From: Molanna angustata | Taxonomy: Eukaryota > Arthropoda > Insecta > Trichoptera > Molannidae | NCBI GenBank assembly: GCA_963576475.1 | Contig: OY754967.1 | Span: 28,130,595-28,194,594, forward strand | Length of the DNA: 64,000 bases | Direction of reading: 5' to 3' | Part shown: one piece after another, positions 32,886-44,846 of the stretch | Position numbering within the stretch: the first letter of the stretch is position 1 | Layout: every line of letters starts with the position of its first letter | The notes under the pieces: generated by a model | Database searches by the model: none | What the model saw: only the letters and a program-made list of their open reading frames with translations | Told to the model about the DNA's origin: nothing | Program-made: the position numbers and the translations under genes

Positions 32886-35082
32886 ATTAATTTTTATTTT
32901 TAAAAATAAAATTAATTTGCGTATATGCAATTATTACAAAGAATATTCGATCATAATATGTGTCTGAAATATCATTTCATAGCAACCTTTCGTTGAGCCG
33001 TAATTATTATTTTTTTTTTATTTTGTAAACATACAGTCTTAATAACAAGTCATACATGAATAATATAACACTCCATTAGAGGACCAATTAAGTTTACAGA
33101 ATTAATAAATTTTGTGTAAATTGTAATATCAGTTTTATAGGGCGAGGGATGGAAAGGATATTAGGAATTGGACGGAAAGAGAAAGAGGAGAGCTTGCAAA
33201 AACATTACTCACCAGAAGCCACAGAGGCATTCAGGGACTTTGTTACTGATGATTTGAATTTAATAATAGACATATCGCAGAAGTGTATATTCTTAAAGGA
33301 CTCATTGAAATTGTTACAAGTTCTGTGAATAAATGTATTCTGTAAATAATTTGTTTTACATATTGGTAACTTAAATGGTTGTGGATTCCTTGTGTGATGT
33401 GATGGGATATTGGTAACTTAAATGGTACTTACCAATTTAAGTAAGTCGATGGAGTTTATATTATTGTTTATCAATTTATGTATATAAAACATGTCAGTTA
33501 ATATCCTTCGATTTTCTAAAGTCATTAATTTATGATATTGTGCAGAAAGACGATAGTTATCGAATGATATTTTACATGTAAAGTTCAAGTGTTTCAAAAA
33601 TTATATTTGTACATTCTCTATCCTATCTATATACATAAGTAGGTGATACAGAAGGGGCTCCACTTAACCGAGGCAAAATCGAGAATACTCCGAACGTAGC
33701 TAAAATAAAGTGTTTTATATTCTTGCTTCGTCCCTAAAATAATAAAATTATTATTAATTTCTGCAATATATTCATATAGTAAATTCATTACGATTACCAT
33801 GATTTTTAATAAGATAATTAAACAATGACACTTATGAAAACTAACAAGGCGATAAAACTATTGAAGTAGTTAATTTAATAAACAGAATCGAAAATTATAT
33901 TTAATTTTTATTAATTTTCGCTATTATATTCATCTCAGAATAGAATCATTTGCAAAATAGAATTCCATTCGTTTTCTATTTCTTTCAACTCGTTTTAGAT
34001 CCCTGATGTAGTTGATATCTAATAAACTAGGGTAGAGTGCATGCTGTGTTGGGACGTGAGACGGAATACCACCCCATTGAACCATTTTTCACGACACACA
34101 CACAAACCCCATCCCTCTAACACCATCCCTTACAAAAGTACGACCGAGGCTTTTGTTTTCCGACTTATTGCGTTGTGCTGATGATGCTCTCGTAATATAT
34201 TAAATTCTGAAATATCTTTCACAAGTGGCGCAGAAAACAAACACAACATCCATTCATACTCTGGAAATCATATTTCAATGTTTGTCGGAAACCATTTAAC
34301 AATGGGTTTTCATATTTAGATATTAAATATTTTGAGCGAATTCAATTCTTCCTATAACAAACACGGAAACGTTATATTCGCAAATTTTTTGAGTATTTCT
34401 ACATGTTATATTGAAGCATTGTAAATAAATTTATATAATTTATTTATTCCGTAGTATTCCACAAATTTACACAATTTGCAAGAGAGTTAGCAAAGTGCTA
34501 TTCAAATTCCATGTCTTTCATGTTTTGGGCACTCTACTTGATTTTAAATCACATTTTTTTAGTTTTGTTATTATTTTTACACTGCTACAATGTACAGATG
34601 ATGTATTTTTGTATTTAATTGATACTGGAGACGACTAATGTTAACCATATTTATCTAATACTGCCGTTAGAATTGTTATTGATATATTGGATACATTAAT
34701 AATATTTTTAATAACTTTGTATAAACCACGTAATCTATAAATTACATGATTAAATCGAGTTTAAACGCACTAAACATTTATCATTTAAAGTTATAATTAA
34801 AGTTTAATTAATGTGGTAAAATACATTTAAATAAACGGAAAAACTACCCTATAATAAGCTTTTGATCAATATTATAATGTAAATTTGAAATAAGGATGTA
34901 ATATTTTCATAAAAATTGATCCTTTTTCTATCATAAAATTCCTTTACATTAAATTATTCATAAAATACTTCTTTATAATGATGTCTCCAAAATATTTGAA
35001 TTTCAGTATTATTTTATTCAAACTCGTCACTATCATATGGAGGATTAAACTGTATATTTTATTTATTTATTTAATTTAAATA
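32886..35082. other. AT-rich stretch, no gene recognised
   Basis: Three things stand out. A less AT-rich patch at 33138-33250 reads DGKDIRNWTERERGELAKTL in one plus frame, possibly a decayed coding relic of unknown origin. A 19-bp direct repeat TATTGGTAACTTAAATGGT occurs at 33361 and 33408. There is a CA-rich patch near 34095. No gene can be supported. Confidence 0.4.
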
Positions 35083-35172
35083 CAAAACGAGTGGTTTATG
35101 GCAATACTGAACTTTTCAAATTATATTAGTGTACGCTTTACGCTTGAAAGGTTGACAATCTCTAAATGAACT
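35083..35172 (+). repeat. Dispersed repeat shared with 40559-40650
   Basis: AAAACGAGTGGTTTATGGCA...ACTGAACTTTTCAAA...GAAAGGTTGACAATCTCTAA matches the order and spacing seen at 40559. The GAAAGGTTGACAATCTCTAA block is identical in both. Probably a Helitron-related scrap. Confidence 0.6.
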
Positions 35173-35334
35173 GATTATTTAATATATTTTGAATACATAT
35201 TTACATACATTTATGATAATGCTGTGTCGGTTTTGTGACCACCAAACAAGTATACCTTATTTCTTTAAACATGTTAACCAATAACGTTTACAAAATATGT
35301 ATGAAAACAGCAATAAATACCTTCTTCATTTATT

Positions 35335-35560
35335 ATTACTGGCGCTACAGCCCTCTGTGTACCCTGGCCTCCTCCAGAATCCTTCACCAGCCGCCGCTGT
35401 CTTTAGCTTATCTCCTCCATTTTGCTATTCCGATCGCCCTTATGTCGTCTTCTGTGCCATCCAGCCATCTTAGATTGGGCCTGCCTCTACTTATTCTGTC
35501 CTCTGGATTGAAGTCTTTTTGGGGATTGGATCATCATTCATTCTGATGACATATCCCAAC
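35335..35560 (-). pseudogene. LINE C-terminal relic
   Basis: The minus strand encodes RGRPNLRWLDGTEDDIRAIG followed by a degenerate W...EEARVHRGL ending. This is the typical C-terminal tail of many arthropod LINE proteins (GRP.LRW.D....D.....G...W....EEA+...GL). Several in-frame stops are present and the copy is severely 5'-truncated. The 103-codon plus-strand frame covering it is an antisense shadow. Confidence 0.7.
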
Positions 35561-36407
35561 TACTGCTGTCTGCGTACTTTTATTACAATGTTGGGATATT
35601 TTTTTTTACTCTATGCAATATTTACTCATTAATATTCTGTATTTTCAGTTAATCTAGGTCACCAGCAAACGCGGTCGTGCTAAAAGAAAATTATATCTAA
35701 GTTGATATTAGATATTGCGTTCATTATTGCTTTGCAAAATTGTTGATATCGCGACAAATTTCGTATCAATATGAATTAAAAGTCGTTGTACTGGATATTT
35801 ATAAACACTAACAAGAAAACGTAAACTCTGAACTATTGAACTAACAGCTACCTAATTTTATATATGTATATATATATGATTCTAAGAATTACCCGCTGAA
35901 TTGTCATTTGTGCAAAATGATTTCAAAACATAGACGATATATGTTCAAATACCTACGTTGATATTTAAACAATATAATATTAGAGTACAATATTACCATA
36001 CACGTGTAACTTGTCGCGAATCATCTCGAAATTTTTATCTCTTTTTATTGATCCATCTTTGCTACATATTTATATATGCATATGTATTACAGACTACACC
36101 AACCAGATATTATAACGAGGAAAAACAAATTCCATAAAATAACAAATATATTAAACAGAATATTTATTAAGAACTTGTAATAACACAGAAGAGACAAAGA
36201 AACGAAATATAAATCAGGTGCTATGCTTTTGTCTTTTGAAATATATGAAGTGAATAAAATAAAATTATGTAGGCATATCTGAACTTTACTTTTCCAGAGA
36301 CTTGCAAGATATATAATTTTGTGATGTGAATTCGTTTATAATAATGACGTTGCATAATTATTAGAATATAACACCATCAATATATTAAATATATTGCGTC
36401 GTTGCCG
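35561..36407. other. AT-rich stretch, no gene recognised
   Basis: A short TATATGTATATATATATG tract near 35859 is the only notable item. Confidence 0.5.
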
Positions 36408-37085
36408 TCTTCTTCTTCTTCTTCAGCCTGTTTTTATCTATTCTTGGACATAGGCCTCCCCCTTGATCCCCCACAACTCCCTGTCTTGAGCACACTGCAT
36501 CAATCTCCCTCCGGCACATTTCTTGATGTCATCAGACCACCTTGCCTGGGGTCTGCCGACACATCTTCGGCTTTTTCTCGGTTGCCATTCTACGATCTTT
36601 TTCGTCCATCGTGAATCCTGGCATCTGGCAATATGCCCAGCCCAGCTGCACTTAAGGCCAGCGGCCATTTCCGCAACATCGTCTACTTTGGTTCTTTGTC
36701 TTATCATGACATTCTGAATTCTGTCACTTATTGAAATACCCAGTAACTTTCTCTCCATAGCTCTCTGTGTCAATAACAGCTTGTGCATTATTCGTTTTGT
36801 TAGGACCGATGTGTCTATTCCATAAGTAAGCACTGGGAGAATACATGCATCAAATAGCTTCTTTTTCAAATAATGGGAGTATTTACGGGATTTCAGAATG
36901 TATGATAATTTTCCAAAAGCTGCCCAGGCAAGGCCACGTCTTCTCTCTATTTCTGCCTCTTGATTTTCTTTGGCAAGCATCACGGTATGGCCTAGATATA
37001 TGTATCTGTCTACTCTTTCAACATGCACTCCCATCTATTATGATGGGGAAGGACTCTTTTGCTTTACTCATCATTTTGCCGTTGC
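36408..37085 (-). pseudogene. 5'-truncated RTE-like LINE copy
   Basis: The minus-strand frame (36438-37034) encodes the end of an RTE/BovB-type reverse transcriptase: RYIYLGHTVMLAKENQEAEI, KKLFDACILPVLTYGIDTSV, QRAMERKLLGISISDRIQN, WAGHIARCQDSRWTKKIVEW and GRPQARWSDDIKK. The upstream part (to about 37085) is in another frame because of a one-base change near the IIIDG/VHVERVD boundary. It lacks the endonuclease and RT palm (YADD), so it is inactive. Its 3' end abuts a TTC/GAA microsatellite (36410-36424), a typical RTE 3' tail. Confidence 0.88.
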
Positions 37086-37429
37086 CGTATCATGAGCCAG
37101 TAAAGAAATGTTTGTAAATTAATAATTTTTGTAATTTGTAGATTTGTGTCTTCTCTCGCAACTTGTCATCCAGGGTCTCACTCGGTCGTAGTACCCATTA
37201 ATAGTAAACCTTCAACATACACGTACCAGTCGCTTATCTAACTTCCTAATTCTGGGTTTCTCCCTTTTAAGGTCTTTTGAGATCAGAATCAATATTTTCT
37301 TCAATATTTTTTTGCGACAGATTGCAAACCCTACACAACGTTGTGTAGTGCGCTCCTTCAGAAAAGTGCAATAGACCCAAACAGGTACTTATATATGGTG
37401 TCCACTACAGATGTTTAAAAACGGATGAA

Positions 37430-37575
37430 TACAAGAGTGGAGAAGACCAGGGCGTCGTAGAGTTTCTTGGTTCTATAATCTCAGGCAGTGGCTCAGAAAA
37501 AGCGCTACATCAGCAACACACAAAGTGGAGGCAGCCCCGATCTTACAAAACAACTTAAAAAATCAAGTGGGCAAC
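37430..37575 (+). pseudogene. LINE C-terminal relic, unidentified family
   Basis: One plus-strand frame reads EWRRPGRRRVSWFYNLRQWL and continues RKSATSATHKVEAAP. The pattern resembles the basic RRPGRRR..W..NLR tail at the end of several insect LINE proteins. It is short, with no upstream RT, and is a 5'-truncated relic at best. Confidence 0.5.
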
Positions 37576-40194
37576 GCACAAAATAAACATGGGTTTTGAA
37601 CTTTACCAATAGTTCCGTGAATCGACTACTTCTCCGAAGAAATCTGTAAAGATATTTGCCGATACATATATCTTCCGGCACAGTTGTGATGTTCTTATTA
37701 GACCATCTAATTTGTCTTGGTTTAAGCCTACCCTTGTATGACCGCGTTCATCCGATATATGTACAGATTCAAAAACAATTTCATCGTTGGGCCATGTGTA
37801 TGGCCCATAAAAACCGTATTAAGTTGTTATGTACCTATGTATGTAAGCATGTTGTTGTAATTCATAATATCGGCTACTATGCAAAATACTAAATTTAAAT
37901 AACACTATATACAGACCGCCATTTAACTGCCTCTAATTGAAAGGTGTCTATGTCTTTCTACGGCAATCGAAGTTATTAAACAATATTTAATAATATAAAA
38001 AGAAACGTGTTTGCAAAAACAGCAAAATCCGGTTGTAACCAGTTATCGTCATCTGGACTCAGATGTTGTCAATCATTTAAACGATCATTTTTTTCGATTA
38101 CAATTTGTATGAAAAGATTTTTTTTATGTAAACAATTGTATTCAATCATATTTTCAACATTGAATTGTTCGAGGGTTGTTCGTAGTAAGCAAAGGAGAGA
38201 CATTTATCAATTAAACAACAATATAAATTACGAGATTTATACTTTTCCATGATATACGAAATTGATACATATCTTCCTGTCGTTGTTGAACCCGCAACTT
38301 ATTATTTTTATATTAACGTCATATTCACAAGTCACATTAAGAGCAGATGTTTTAGTCTAGTTTACCCTAATAACCAGTTTCCGGAATTTATTACATTATC
38401 CAGTGTGTAAAGTACCAAAAGACACACAGAACACGGTCCTAGGATGATATCTCCCTGTCATGACAGACATGTACCCTCCTCATTTTCGTTCTCAATTCCA
38501 TACTTGCGAAGAACAAAGAAAAATCAAGCTATCGAAAGTATTGTAGCTTATTTTAATAACAGTTTTTTCAATCTGTTTTACTATTATTTTCATCAAAATT
38601 GCATATTTTTGTGTAACTTCCTTCCTTATTTTGTTACTTTCAGTATTTCAAACATTTAACGCGTCTTGTTTACCGATGACGAACTCTTGTCTTTTGAGCT
38701 ATTTTATAATATAATAGAATGGATATCATATTATGATATATATGCCTAACATGGCTTACGACCTGTCGCTTTCTGATTTACGTGATAGTACGTTTGTTCT
38801 TTATAATTATACTTTCATGGTCTTTTATTGATCCTTTTTTAAAACAGCATTTTGGTTATGTAATGATATAGAGTAAAAATTATTCATCAATGATATCGAT
38901 TTAACTCCTGTGCAAATTATCTCACTCCTGTAATAAATGATATCGTGTTAAAAAATATGTTCAACTATTGTTTATTTTAAATCTATCTCTAGTTGGTAAA
39001 AGTTGTATTAAGATTGTCAATGAATTGTAATCATAAGTAATTTATGGAATTTGCTCATCGAATTAATTACCTACATAAATATAAATCGTGCGTAAATACG
39101 ATTTACGTACATTTTAAGATAAAAATAAGGTATATGACGTTGATATTTGTTTTTCGATTGATTGTGCGATGTGCGTGTTTTTTTTTGTTCTTAGCTAAAA
39201 TAAGTACCTACTCAAACATGGTACCCATATATTTCCTAAACTGACTGAAAATTGTAGTCAATATCACGATGAATGATATTGACCGAAGTAGAGGTAGGTT
39301 GATTTTGGAATAGATCAGTTGGTTCAAGTTTGTCTTGAATAAGCCGTCGGTCCTCGGAACGGTATTTAATAATTCAATAGAAACCGCAATGTGCAAAACC
39401 GCGTATTCGTGTATCGATACAAAATAGCGGTAGAATGTTGCATCAGCCATTTATGTCTGAGAAACCTTCGGGCTAAAAGGGCGGGAAACTTCATTGGCGC
39501 GCTTAGTAATTTAATGCAGACATTTCTTTACTACATCACTGCCTCTCTACTCGAGCAAGTTTACATAAAAGTATTTACTTAGACATTCACTGCCTTTAAA
39601 CATGTCATCTTTACTATATTAAATTCGGTAGATGCTTATTCACCTTACATTATTTTCGTACCTAATTACTATGTAAACACTGAAGTATAGTTGATTGTGA
39701 AATATGTATTTGGACGTATTGGACGAATTCATACCTAACCTAACTTTGTGTTTAAGATTGAACTATGAAGATGTAATTAATACCTTTCTGTAATATACAA
39801 CAGATCGATAATATTGAAAGTTTACAACTTAGATTTTAAATAAATATCGGGGATATTAATTTATATTAGAGACATACAAACGTAGTTCGATTTCTTTTTT
39901 ACGATATTCTTTGCCTCAAAGATTTAAAAGATAGCACATTTAAACCGCTCTTTCAAATACCTACTTTGAAGAAAAGTGTTTTGTTATTTTAGAGTATCTA
40001 CGAACGTACTTCAATAACTTATAATATGTACCAACATCTTCGAAATGTCTTTCAATGTTTAAATATTTCTTACATAATTTTAATTTTTATCTTATTTGAC
40101 CAAGTATTTAACAGAGTTCATCTGATTGATGTCATAAGCCAGAATCGAATAATATTGAAATGAAACATTGAAATGAGATCGTTAAGAAATTTTT
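37576..40194. other. AT-rich stretch, no gene recognised
   Basis: Many 60-80 codon frames, none with a recognisable domain. At 38748-38800 GGCTTACGACCTGTCG...TTTACGTGATA is a scrap of the SINE body. Nothing else is supported. Confidence 0.45.
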
Positions 40195-40555
40195 AAAATA
40201 GAACAATGTATAACAGAGTAAGAAATAAGGAATGAATGTAAGATGAAGAAAGATATCATAAATAGAATAAAAGTGAACACATTGAGATGGTTTGGCCACA
40301 TGGGGAGACCGAATGAGGGACGTATGACGAAGAAAAAATACAGTGCCGACAGGAATGGAATGAAAGGGTAGGGCCGCCCAAGAATGGGGTGGCACGATCA
40401 TGTGAACGATATTCTGAAAGACGGAAATATTAGAAGCGTGAACAACAGACAAACATGTATGAGAAGATGCATGAATGTGCACGAGGCGATGGATGCGTGT
40501 CAGGAGAGAAAAATGTGGCGGAGGAAGATGGCTTAATGGTATGTATGTGTGTCTA
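40195..40555 (+). pseudogene. Family A LINE 3' copy (plus strand)
   Basis: The plus-strand peptide, in broken frames, reads NTLRWFGHMGRPNEGRMTKK, GRPRMGWHDHVNDILKDGNI and CMRRCMNVHEAMDACQERKM, closely matching 41220-41605. A TAG interrupts it before GRPRMGWHD and others follow. This is the C-terminal tail of a non-LTR reverse transcriptase, 5'-truncated and dead. The 3' end is a short GGTATGTATGTGT tract like the other copies. The long minus-strand frame over this region is an antisense shadow. Confidence 0.82.
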
Positions 40556-40558
40556 TTT

Positions 40559-40650
40559 AAAACAAGTGGGTTGTAGCCAACACTAAACTCTCCACACCAT
40601 AGTAAGTGTTCATTCTTTCTTCTTGAAAGGTTGACAATCTCTAAATGCAC
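40559..40650 (+). repeat. Dispersed repeat shared with 35083-35172
   Basis: AAAACAAGTGGGTTGTAGCC, a CACTAAACTCTCCACA block and GAAAGGTTGACAATCTCTAA. It starts almost directly after the LINE tail. Confidence 0.6.
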
Positions 40651-40805
40651 TTTTATGAAGTACATATCTATCAGATTCTCAAACAATTATAAGATTCCCA
40701 GAGGACAAAAGTTTTCACAATACACCATATACAAAAAAAACATTGTCACGAAACTCATAGTATGCACTTTTCCTGTTGAGAAATTTCATGTCAAATTGCA
40801 TTAAT

Positions 40806-40910
40806 AGCAAGATGAGCATGTATGAGATAGTGAATCAATGTTGATGAGGCGATGTATATGTGTCAAGATAGAAGAATGCGGTGTTCGATTCTCACTGCCT
40901 AACACTTGAG
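40806..40910 (+). pseudogene. Family A LINE 3' scrap
   Basis: GAGGCGATGTATATGTGTCA, AGATAGAAGAATGCGGTGTT, then CGATTCTCACTGCC align with the end of the family A frame at 41237-41320 (reverse strand). Very short and frameshifted. Confidence 0.6.
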
Positions 40911-41219
40911 GAAGATAGAAGTTGAGAGTAAAAAAATACACTTGTCTATAGAGACACATACAATATCAATATGAAGTCGATCACTCAATTTTACCATACA
41001 GAAGTTATTTTACTTTTTTTTTTGTTTAAGGCAATTCACCCTTTAAAGAGTGCTATGTGCCAATTATTTCATGTCAGAGGAGAAAAGTTAATTTTATTAT
41101 AAATTTATGTCATTCAATGAAAGGAATTTTGAAATAACGGACAGTACACATGAATTATTAAGAGATAAAAGATGTTGGATATAAAGTGGAGATTTTACTT
41201 TTGTTATATACATTTTTTA
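40911..41219. other. AT-rich stretch, no gene recognised
   Basis: Nothing found. Confidence 0.5.
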
Positions 41220-41600
41220 TACATACATACATACCATCACGCCATGTCCCTCACGGGGTAGGCAGAGAGAACCGAACGCCACATTTTTCTATCTTGACAC
41301 GCATTCATCGCCTCCTCAACATTCATACATCGTCTTATACATGTTCGTCTGTTGTTCGCGCTTCTTACATTTCCATCTTTCAAAATATCGTTTACATGAT
41401 CGTGCCATCCTTTTCTTGGGCGCCCGCGACCTCTTATTCCGTTCCTGTCAGATTTGTATATTTTCTTCGTCAGGCGTTCTTCGTTCATTCTCCCCAAGTG
41501 GCCAAACCATCTCAATGTGTTAACTTTCATTCTGTTAATTACATCTTCCTTTATCTTACATTCTTTCCTTGTATCTTCATTCCGAACTCTATCATACATC
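41220..41600 (-). pseudogene. Family A LINE 3' copy, best preserved
   Basis: The minus-strand frame 41237-41599 (120 codons) encodes RVRNEDTRKECKIKEDVINR, NTLRWFGHLGRMNEERLTKK, GRGRPRKGWHDHVNDILKDG and CIRRCMNVEEAMNACQDRKM, ending VRDMA. The WFGH...R...E.R..KK...GRGRPR+.W.D pattern is the standard C-terminal tail of LINE reverse transcriptases. The clade is not decidable from the tail. All catalytic domains are missing. Its 3' end is an ATAC/GTAT repeat and its 5' truncation point touches a perfect palindrome (41601-41630). The two plus-strand frames covering it are antisense shadows. Confidence 0.85.
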
Positions 41601-41630
41601 GTTCTGTTACAAATTCATTTGTAACAGAAC
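41601..41630. repeat. Perfect palindrome at the LINE truncation point
   Basis: GTTCTGTTACAAAT, TC, then ATTTGTAACAGAAC: 14-bp arms with a 2-bp loop, exactly where the family A copy stops. It may be a snap-back product formed at the end of reverse transcription or repair. Confidence 0.7.
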
Positions 41631-43288
41631 AAATTTGTACATTTTTTATACAAATATATAATTTATTTCAGATTGATATGGCAGACCATAGATTTTTCTC
41701 TTTGAATTTTGACAATCCTTGAATACCTTGATGAGTGTATTTTTATCGTATCAAAATTTCAAACACTATAAAAATACCTCGATTTTCCAGACCGTGACAG
41801 CATTTTGAAAATTTGGACATATGAAATTATAGAGAAGAAATTAACGGATATCTATGGAAAACTAATCAGCTCTAAGTTTATGGACTTTACATATTATATG
41901 ATTTCAATATGAAGTCGATCGTACTTATAGTTTGGGCTGTAGAGAGGACACAAAAAAGAAAATCCGTCGCGGCGTACGCCGTACTCCATTCGTGATACAT
42001 GATACCCATTGAGAAATTTATGTAAAAAAACTACGCTTAAAAATTGTGAAATCATGTCTCTCCACTATTCCACAGTGTGAAGAGTAAAACCAATTTTCTA
42101 GAAAGATAATAATCTTCATGGTCTTATGTGTTCTCAGATAGTTCGCACAAAACTTACGATATTTGAAAGTTTTCTTTGTTCCGCATTACGTATATTGAAC
42201 GGCTTTCCGCATATTGAAAAAGCAGACAGAAGCGATTGGCAATCAATCAAAATAATATCTAATAACAGCCGGGTGTAATGAATCTTTTATATTGTATCAG
42301 TTGTGTTTTGATGGAAGTACCTTCGTCAAGAAGATGGCGGAAGATCGACTATATGCCGTGTCATTTCAGCTTTGAGTCGGAAGCGGACATGTTGTGATGT
42401 GTGCCAACATCACCAAGATATGGTTTACATAACTGGATAAACTGTTTGATCTTTAATGCATTTCGATCAATCATATCCTACATTGAAGAGTAGATAAATT
42501 ACACAGGGTTTAATAGACGTTATTATTCCAACCAAATTTGAACTAGTAAATCAAAAAAAAAATAAGTATACTCTTTTCAAAGTTTTCTACGTGTTGAAAT
42601 GTTATTGTCAAAATATATTTATAAAAAGACTCCTGGTTTTCTGAAATATGTCATTATTAGTTATTTAATATTAAATATACATGTATTAAATATATAATAA
42701 AATATAAATAATTGTTCCTAGTTAGGCAGGCAAAGTTAAATAGTGGAACACAACCTATATAAATATCTACCTTCCAAAATATGGGTGAATTCATAATATA
42801 TTATATACTTATTTATGGATGTTATTTTTTTTCTTTGTATAAATTCAAGATATTTCAATATTGTTCCAATGTTATCTGTTTTTAAAAGGAAATAAACAAT
42901 TATTATTATTATTATTAAAAAATACAAAATTGTTCATTTTGTATGAATATCTAATTAATCATGCTGGATACAGTATTAACATGGATTGTCATCGAGAAAA
43001 TACAAATTTAAGCTTTAACTGGTCGTAGTTTAAGATTATCAACACAAGCTTACGCACCAAAATATTCCAAGTAATGACAATATCTCTTGAAAAATATACC
43101 TATAGAAAGAATTTTTAACCAGTTAAAAATATACGAAAAAAATAACATATTAATATAAAGATGAGATGAATGCGTACAAAGTGTGATGAGTAAAATAAGT
43201 ATTCTAAAGATGTAATATTAGGATTTTATAAAATAAACAATTCAATCCTTCAAAAGTTTTTGTGTATGCGATTTTAATAACGGAACGA
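41631..43288. other. AT-rich stretch, no gene recognised
   Basis: Short frames only. ATT runs lie near 42899-42918. A less AT-rich patch at 42310-42425 has no recognisable content. Confidence 0.5.
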
Positions 43289-43402
43289 TTTCGCCGAGGT
43301 GGCTCGGTATTATCAAGGTATAAAATGACACCATTTCACCAGTTTCTAAAATGAAACTAGTTTCATTTTAGACCTTGATAATGCCGAGCCAGCTCGGCGA
43401 AA
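43289..43402. repeat. 114-bp foldback element
   Basis: TTTCGCCGAGGTGGCTCGG...TATTATCAAGGT is mirrored by ACCTTGATAATGCCGAGCCA and GCTCGGCGAAA. Off-centre inside lies a perfect 28-bp palindrome (43345-43372; half-site TCTAAAATGAAACT). Non-coding and MITE-like. Confidence 0.75.
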
Positions 43403-44263
43403 ATGTTCAGTCTTTCTTTGTTCTCTTTGTTCAGTTCATACTTTGGTATACATTTGTACATTAATTTTTAATTTAATCCAATTATTTTACATTATGTTTA
43501 TCTTTAGATAATAAATTTTTATCCGAGCAGTTGAATATGTATTTTTTTATTCTAATTGACTTTATTGGGTCACAATCACGAGTAAAAATCTAAAAATAAT
43601 ATAATTTAAATTTTATTCAAACATAATACTATTTAGTCATGTAAGTTTTATTTCATATATGATGTAAGTATTAATCAAGATTCCAAAATATACGAGTATA
43701 ACATTTTTTTTTCATTTAAAAAGGTATGTGTTTTGTAAATTTGAAGCTCGGGGTTTTTTTATTTTCTTTATGAAAATTTCATTATTGTCATTCATCTTTG
43801 TTTCAGAACCTTTTTAAATGCCTTTTGTGTTTTTTTTTCCTTTTTAAGTGTATTTAAATGAATTTAGACGGAAAGAATTATGTATCCAATTATGGGAAAA
43901 AAGAAAGATTTCTTCTTTCATTTTAAATTCCGTAAAACGATATTTATTAGGATTCGGGTAATGTCTATCTTTTCCTACCAAGTGATAATATTTCAACCAA
44001 GACAAAAAAACAATCTCGTAGTACAGTGAATAGTGTTTCGTTCGAGATAATATCGAAATATTGAAGAGATTATAATGATATTTTCTTTAGATATAATGAA
44101 GAAAAGACAACGTAAAAGCAATATCATAATAACGATTGAGAAATTGATAGATCGGTCGATAAACGATTGGCCTCATGGGTTCATAATCCAATACAGGAGT
44201 AAAAGGATTTAATTTCATTAAGAATTATCGTTCATATCGACTTATAGGAAATTTATTAATTAA
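43403..44263. other. AT-rich stretch, no gene recognised
   Basis: Nothing found. Confidence 0.5.
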
Positions 44264-44846
44264 AAAGATATTAATCTGCGAAATTAACGTTTGTAGGTAC
44301 ATTCTATTTTGTATTTTTTAAACCAAAATAAACTAATTGCCATATATTTCTATCCTACATAAAGATATTAATCTGCGAAATTAACGTTTGTAGGTACATT
44401 CTATTTTATATTTTTTAAACCAAAATAAACTAATTGCCATATATTTCTATCCTACATAAAGATATTAATCTGCGAAATTAACGTTTGTAGGTACATTCTA
44501 TTTTGTATTTTTTAAACCAAAATAAACTAATTGCCATATATTTCTATCCTACATAAAGATATTAATCTGCGAAATTAACGTTTGTAGGTACATTCTATTT
44601 TATATTTTTTAAACCAAAATAAACTAATTGCCATATATTTCTATCCTACATAAAGATATTAATCTGCGAAATTAACGTTTGTAGGTACATTCTATTTTAT
44701 ATTTTTTAAACCAAAATAAACTAATTGCCATATATTTCTATCCTACATAAAGATATTAATCTGCGAAATTAACGTTTGTAGGTACATTCTATTTTATATT
44801 TTTTAAACCAAAATAAACTAGTTGCCATATATTTCTATCCTACATA
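44264..44846 (+). repeat. 97-bp tandem array, six copies
   Basis: The unit starts AAGATATTAATCTGCGAAAT, continues TTAACGTTTGTAGGTACATT and ends ATATTTCTATCCTACAT. The spacing is exactly 97 bp and copies are almost identical. The main variant is TTTTGTATTT or TTTTATATTT in the order G, A, G, A, A, A. Copy 6 also has CTAGTTGCC instead of CTAATTGCC. Not a CRISPR: there are no variable spacers. Confidence 0.95.

Noticed and set aside
40132..40686. 184-codon minus-strand frame
   Set aside because: Antisense shadow of the plus-strand LINE tail at 40195-40555; no motif of its own.
40870..40905. tRNA B-box-like GTTCGATTCTCACTGCC
   Set aside because: It aligns with the 3' end of LINE family A, so the resemblance to a B box is coincidental.
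41186..41722. 178-codon plus-strand frame
   Set aside because: Antisense to the family A LINE tail on the minus strand.
44264..44846. Regularly spaced repeats resembling a CRISPR array
   Set aside because: The 97-bp units are contiguous and nearly identical with no variable spacers, and the genome is eukaryotic.
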